Positions 51,678 to 53,023 of a DNA stretch of 53,023 nt are shown here, in pieces. The stretch spans positions 1 through 53,023 of the forward strand of contig NZ_CAPS01000145.1 in the NCBI RefSeq assembly GCF_000333955.1, written 5' to 3'. The notes under the pieces were generated by a model. It did no database searches. It saw nothing but the letters and a program-made list of their open reading frames with translations, and was not told the origin of the DNA. A program made the translations under genes and the position numbers. Numbering within the stretch: the stretch's first letter is position 1; the number at the start of each line of letters is the position of its first letter. The stretch comes from Rhodococcus sp. AW25M09. Its GTDB lineage: Bacteria; Actinomycetota; Actinomycetes; Mycobacteriales; Mycobacteriaceae.

Positions 51678-52553
51678 ATGAATCGCAACAACAACTGGAA
51701 CTCAAGCCTGTATATCGCTGCTGTTCCGCTCGGGCTTGCTGCCGCCTACCTAGTCGTGTGTTGGCCTTTCGAGGCACTAGTCTCGGTTCAGAGGCATCTC
51801 GGTGCCGGATCCGAGGTAGTCACCGAGTCGACCCCACCGACGATGCCCGGCGCTCAAATTGGCTTCCTAATTCTCTTCTTCGCCGCAGTTGCCGGTCTCG
51901 CTCTCGTCGCGGCGGTGCGCCGGTTCATCGAACCGAACGAGATCGAACCGAACAGCTTCCCTGGGACGTGGCGAACACGGACGCTGATGAGTGCAGGATT
52001 GTTCCCCATCGGCCTGTGCATGGCCTCGTTGCTGTCCCCCGAGGATGCCGAAAACCTCTCGCGCACCAGTGACTACGACAACCCGGCACAATGGTGGAAC
52101 AGTGCGCACCTTCTCGTCGCCGGCTCGGCCGAGGAACCGTTCTTCAGTGCGCTTCCGGTCTTGTTGCTCTTCGGGGTCGTCGGACTGGTCTGGCGCGTCC
52201 AGCCGTGGATGCTCGGCATCGTCATCGCGAGCTCAGCTCTGTTTCGAGCCTCCATCCATCTCTACCAGGGAACAGGGCAAGCGTTGTCGGCGTTCGTATG
52301 GGGCGCTGTGGCCGTCTACGTCTACTATCGACTCCGCAGTCTCACGGGACTCGTTCTGGCCCATACAGCTTGGAATGCATTCGTCATTGCAAACAATGGT
52401 GACTACACCGCGGCTCAGATAGTGATCGGCGGGTGTATCGCGTTCACCGCTCTGTGGTCGATCTATCGACTGTCAAACACTTCCACCTTCGATCACTCCG
52501 ATCGAGCATGCCCGACGGCAGCAGCCGGCCACACCTCGAACGCCACCAGCTAA
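51678..52553 (+). CDS. CPBP-family intramembrane protein
   Basis: A 291-residue protein with about eight hydrophobic segments. CPBP/Abi motifs are present: EEPFF within AGSAEEPFFSALP, FRASIHLYQG (FxxxH) and HTAWNAFV (HxxxN). The arginine usual in the first motif (EExxxR) is absent, so protease activity is doubtful while the metal-site residues remain. These proteins are intramembrane CAAX-type proteases or bacteriocin-immunity relatives. It lies just before the DUF2637 gene with a 6-bp gap after the stop. Confidence 0.8.
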   Translation: MNRNNNWNSSLYIAAVPLGLAAAYLVVCWPFEALVSVQRHLGAGSEVVTESTPPTMPGAQIGFLILFFAAVAGLALVAAVRRFIEPNEIEPNSFPGTWRTRTLMSAGLFPIGLCMASLLSPEDAENLSRTSDYDNPAQWWNSAHLLVAGSAEEPFFSALPVLLLFGVVGLVWRVQPWMLGIVIASSALFRASIHLYQGTGQALSAFVWGAVAVYVYYRLRSLTGLVLAHTAWNAFVIANNGDYTAAQIVIGGCIAFTALWSIYRLSNTSTFDHSDRACPTAAAGHTSNATS

Positions 52554-52561
52554 GGACACCG

Positions 52562-53023
52562 ATGACCAATCTGACGACCATCAAACGTTGCGCGGTAATC
52601 GGCAATGCGGTGATCGGTGTCAGCGCCTTCACCAAGAGCGGAATGTCGTTGTGGCAGCTGGCGACCGCCAGTGGATACCCGACAGCACTGGGATGGGTCC
52701 TGCCACTGGTGCTCGACGGAATGGTCATCCTCGCAACACTCATGCTCGTCGTCGACGCCTCACACCGCTGGTTCGCGTGGGCCTTGCTGATTCTCGGGTC
52801 GATCGCATCGACCGCGGGCAACATCGTGCACGTCTCGACGGTGGACTACAGCTCGACTTTCACAGTGGCCGCCCTGGCAGCTGCTGCGCCGCCGCTGGTA
52901 CTGCTGGTCACCACGCACCTGATGATCCAGCTGGTCCGACTCGAAGCACCGGCCATGGAAGGCGACACCGACGAGCGTCAGGTAGACCTGAAAAGCCCGA
53001 CAGAGGCCGAAACGGCCATCCTG
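52562..53023 (+). CDS. DUF2637 membrane protein, cut by window end
   Basis: The first 154 residues are present and no stop occurs before the window ends. Four membrane segments are seen (VIGNAVIGVSAFTKSGMSLW region; LGWVLPLVLDGMVILATLML; WFAWALLILGSIASTAGNIV; VAALAAAAPPLVLLVTTHLM), followed by a charged cytoplasmic tail. This is the layout of DUF2637/SpdB-type proteins found near replication or transfer genes of actinobacterial plasmids. AAGGA lies 5 bases before the ATG. Confidence 0.85.
   Translation, partial: MTNLTTIKRCAVIGNAVIGVSAFTKSGMSLWQLATASGYPTALGWVLPLVLDGMVILATLMLVVDASHRWFAWALLILGSIASTAGNIVHVSTVDYSSTFTVAALAAAAPPLVLLVTTHLMIQLVRLEAPAMEGDTDERQVDLKSPTEAETAIL

Overview
The window looks like part of a large accessory replicon, probably a plasmid, of a Rhodococcus-like mycolic-acid actinobacterium. 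Reasons are the high GC content with strongly GC-biased third codon positions, an Lsr2 nucleoid protein, a homologue of the mycobacterial Rv1355c ThiF-type protein, an actinobacterial Tad pilus locus, a ParA/ribbon-helix-helix partition cassette, and a replication region with a Tpg-like telomere terminal protein and a DUF2637 membrane protein. The Tpg-like gene suggests, but does not prove, a linear replicon. No tRNA, rRNA or CRISPR array was seen.

Layout. 1-3.3 kb: a possible signalling module with a ThiF/Rv1355c-type adenylyltransferase, a membrane GGDEF diguanylate cyclase and, convergent, a GNAT/autoinducer-synthase-like acyltransferase. 4.5-11.0 kb: a Tn5053/Tn402-like (TniA-TniB-TniQ) transposon in which two overlapping tyrosine-recombinase genes stand where the serine resolvase tniR is usual. 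The TniA-proximal end (10923-11015) carries three copies of the family's TCAGAAG-N5-TGCAC repeat, so the boundary is placed at 11015. The opposite end was not found. 11-21.2 kb: accessory genes, including a DnaQ-like exonuclease, a PD-(D/E)XK-like nuclease divergent from lsr2, a TetR regulator with a coupled unknown gene, two coupled P-loop ATPases behind a perfect palindrome, a RES/Xre toxin-antitoxin pair and a transglutaminase-like protein. 21.45-23.84 kb: an IS21-family element with duplicated end repeats and a 5-bp target duplication. 23.8-28.8 kb: unknown, membrane, secreted and lipoprotein genes.

28.9-40.0 kb: one long minus-strand Tad/Flp pilus gene set. It starts with a ribbon-helix-helix protein and runs through CpaB-like, TadZ-like, TadA, TadB, TadC, Flp pilin, two TadE-like and one TadG-like protein, a 43-residue ORF and a 1209-residue LysM/BTAD protein. 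Many neighbours share ATGA-type overlaps, which implies tight co-translation.

41.4-43.9 kb: the partition locus. Upstream of parA lies the most striking non-coding structure in the window: about 55 degenerate 12-bp units in strict register (41437-42105), each with a pyrimidine, almost always C, at position 2 and usually CGC at positions 2-4. It is best explained as a centromere bound cooperatively by the RHH partner protein. parA and parB follow and end in a strong hairpin terminator.

44.2-53.0 kb: replication-related genes. A very large protein combines a zinc finger, TOPRIM primase, P-loop helicase-like ATPase and a long uncharacterised C-terminal region. It is followed by the Tpg-like protein, a 41-residue membrane peptide, a second HTH protein, a CPBP-family membrane protein and a DUF2637 protein cut by the window end. 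The replicon thus combines its own maintenance (replication, partition, toxin-antitoxin), surface pili and mobile or signalling cargo.
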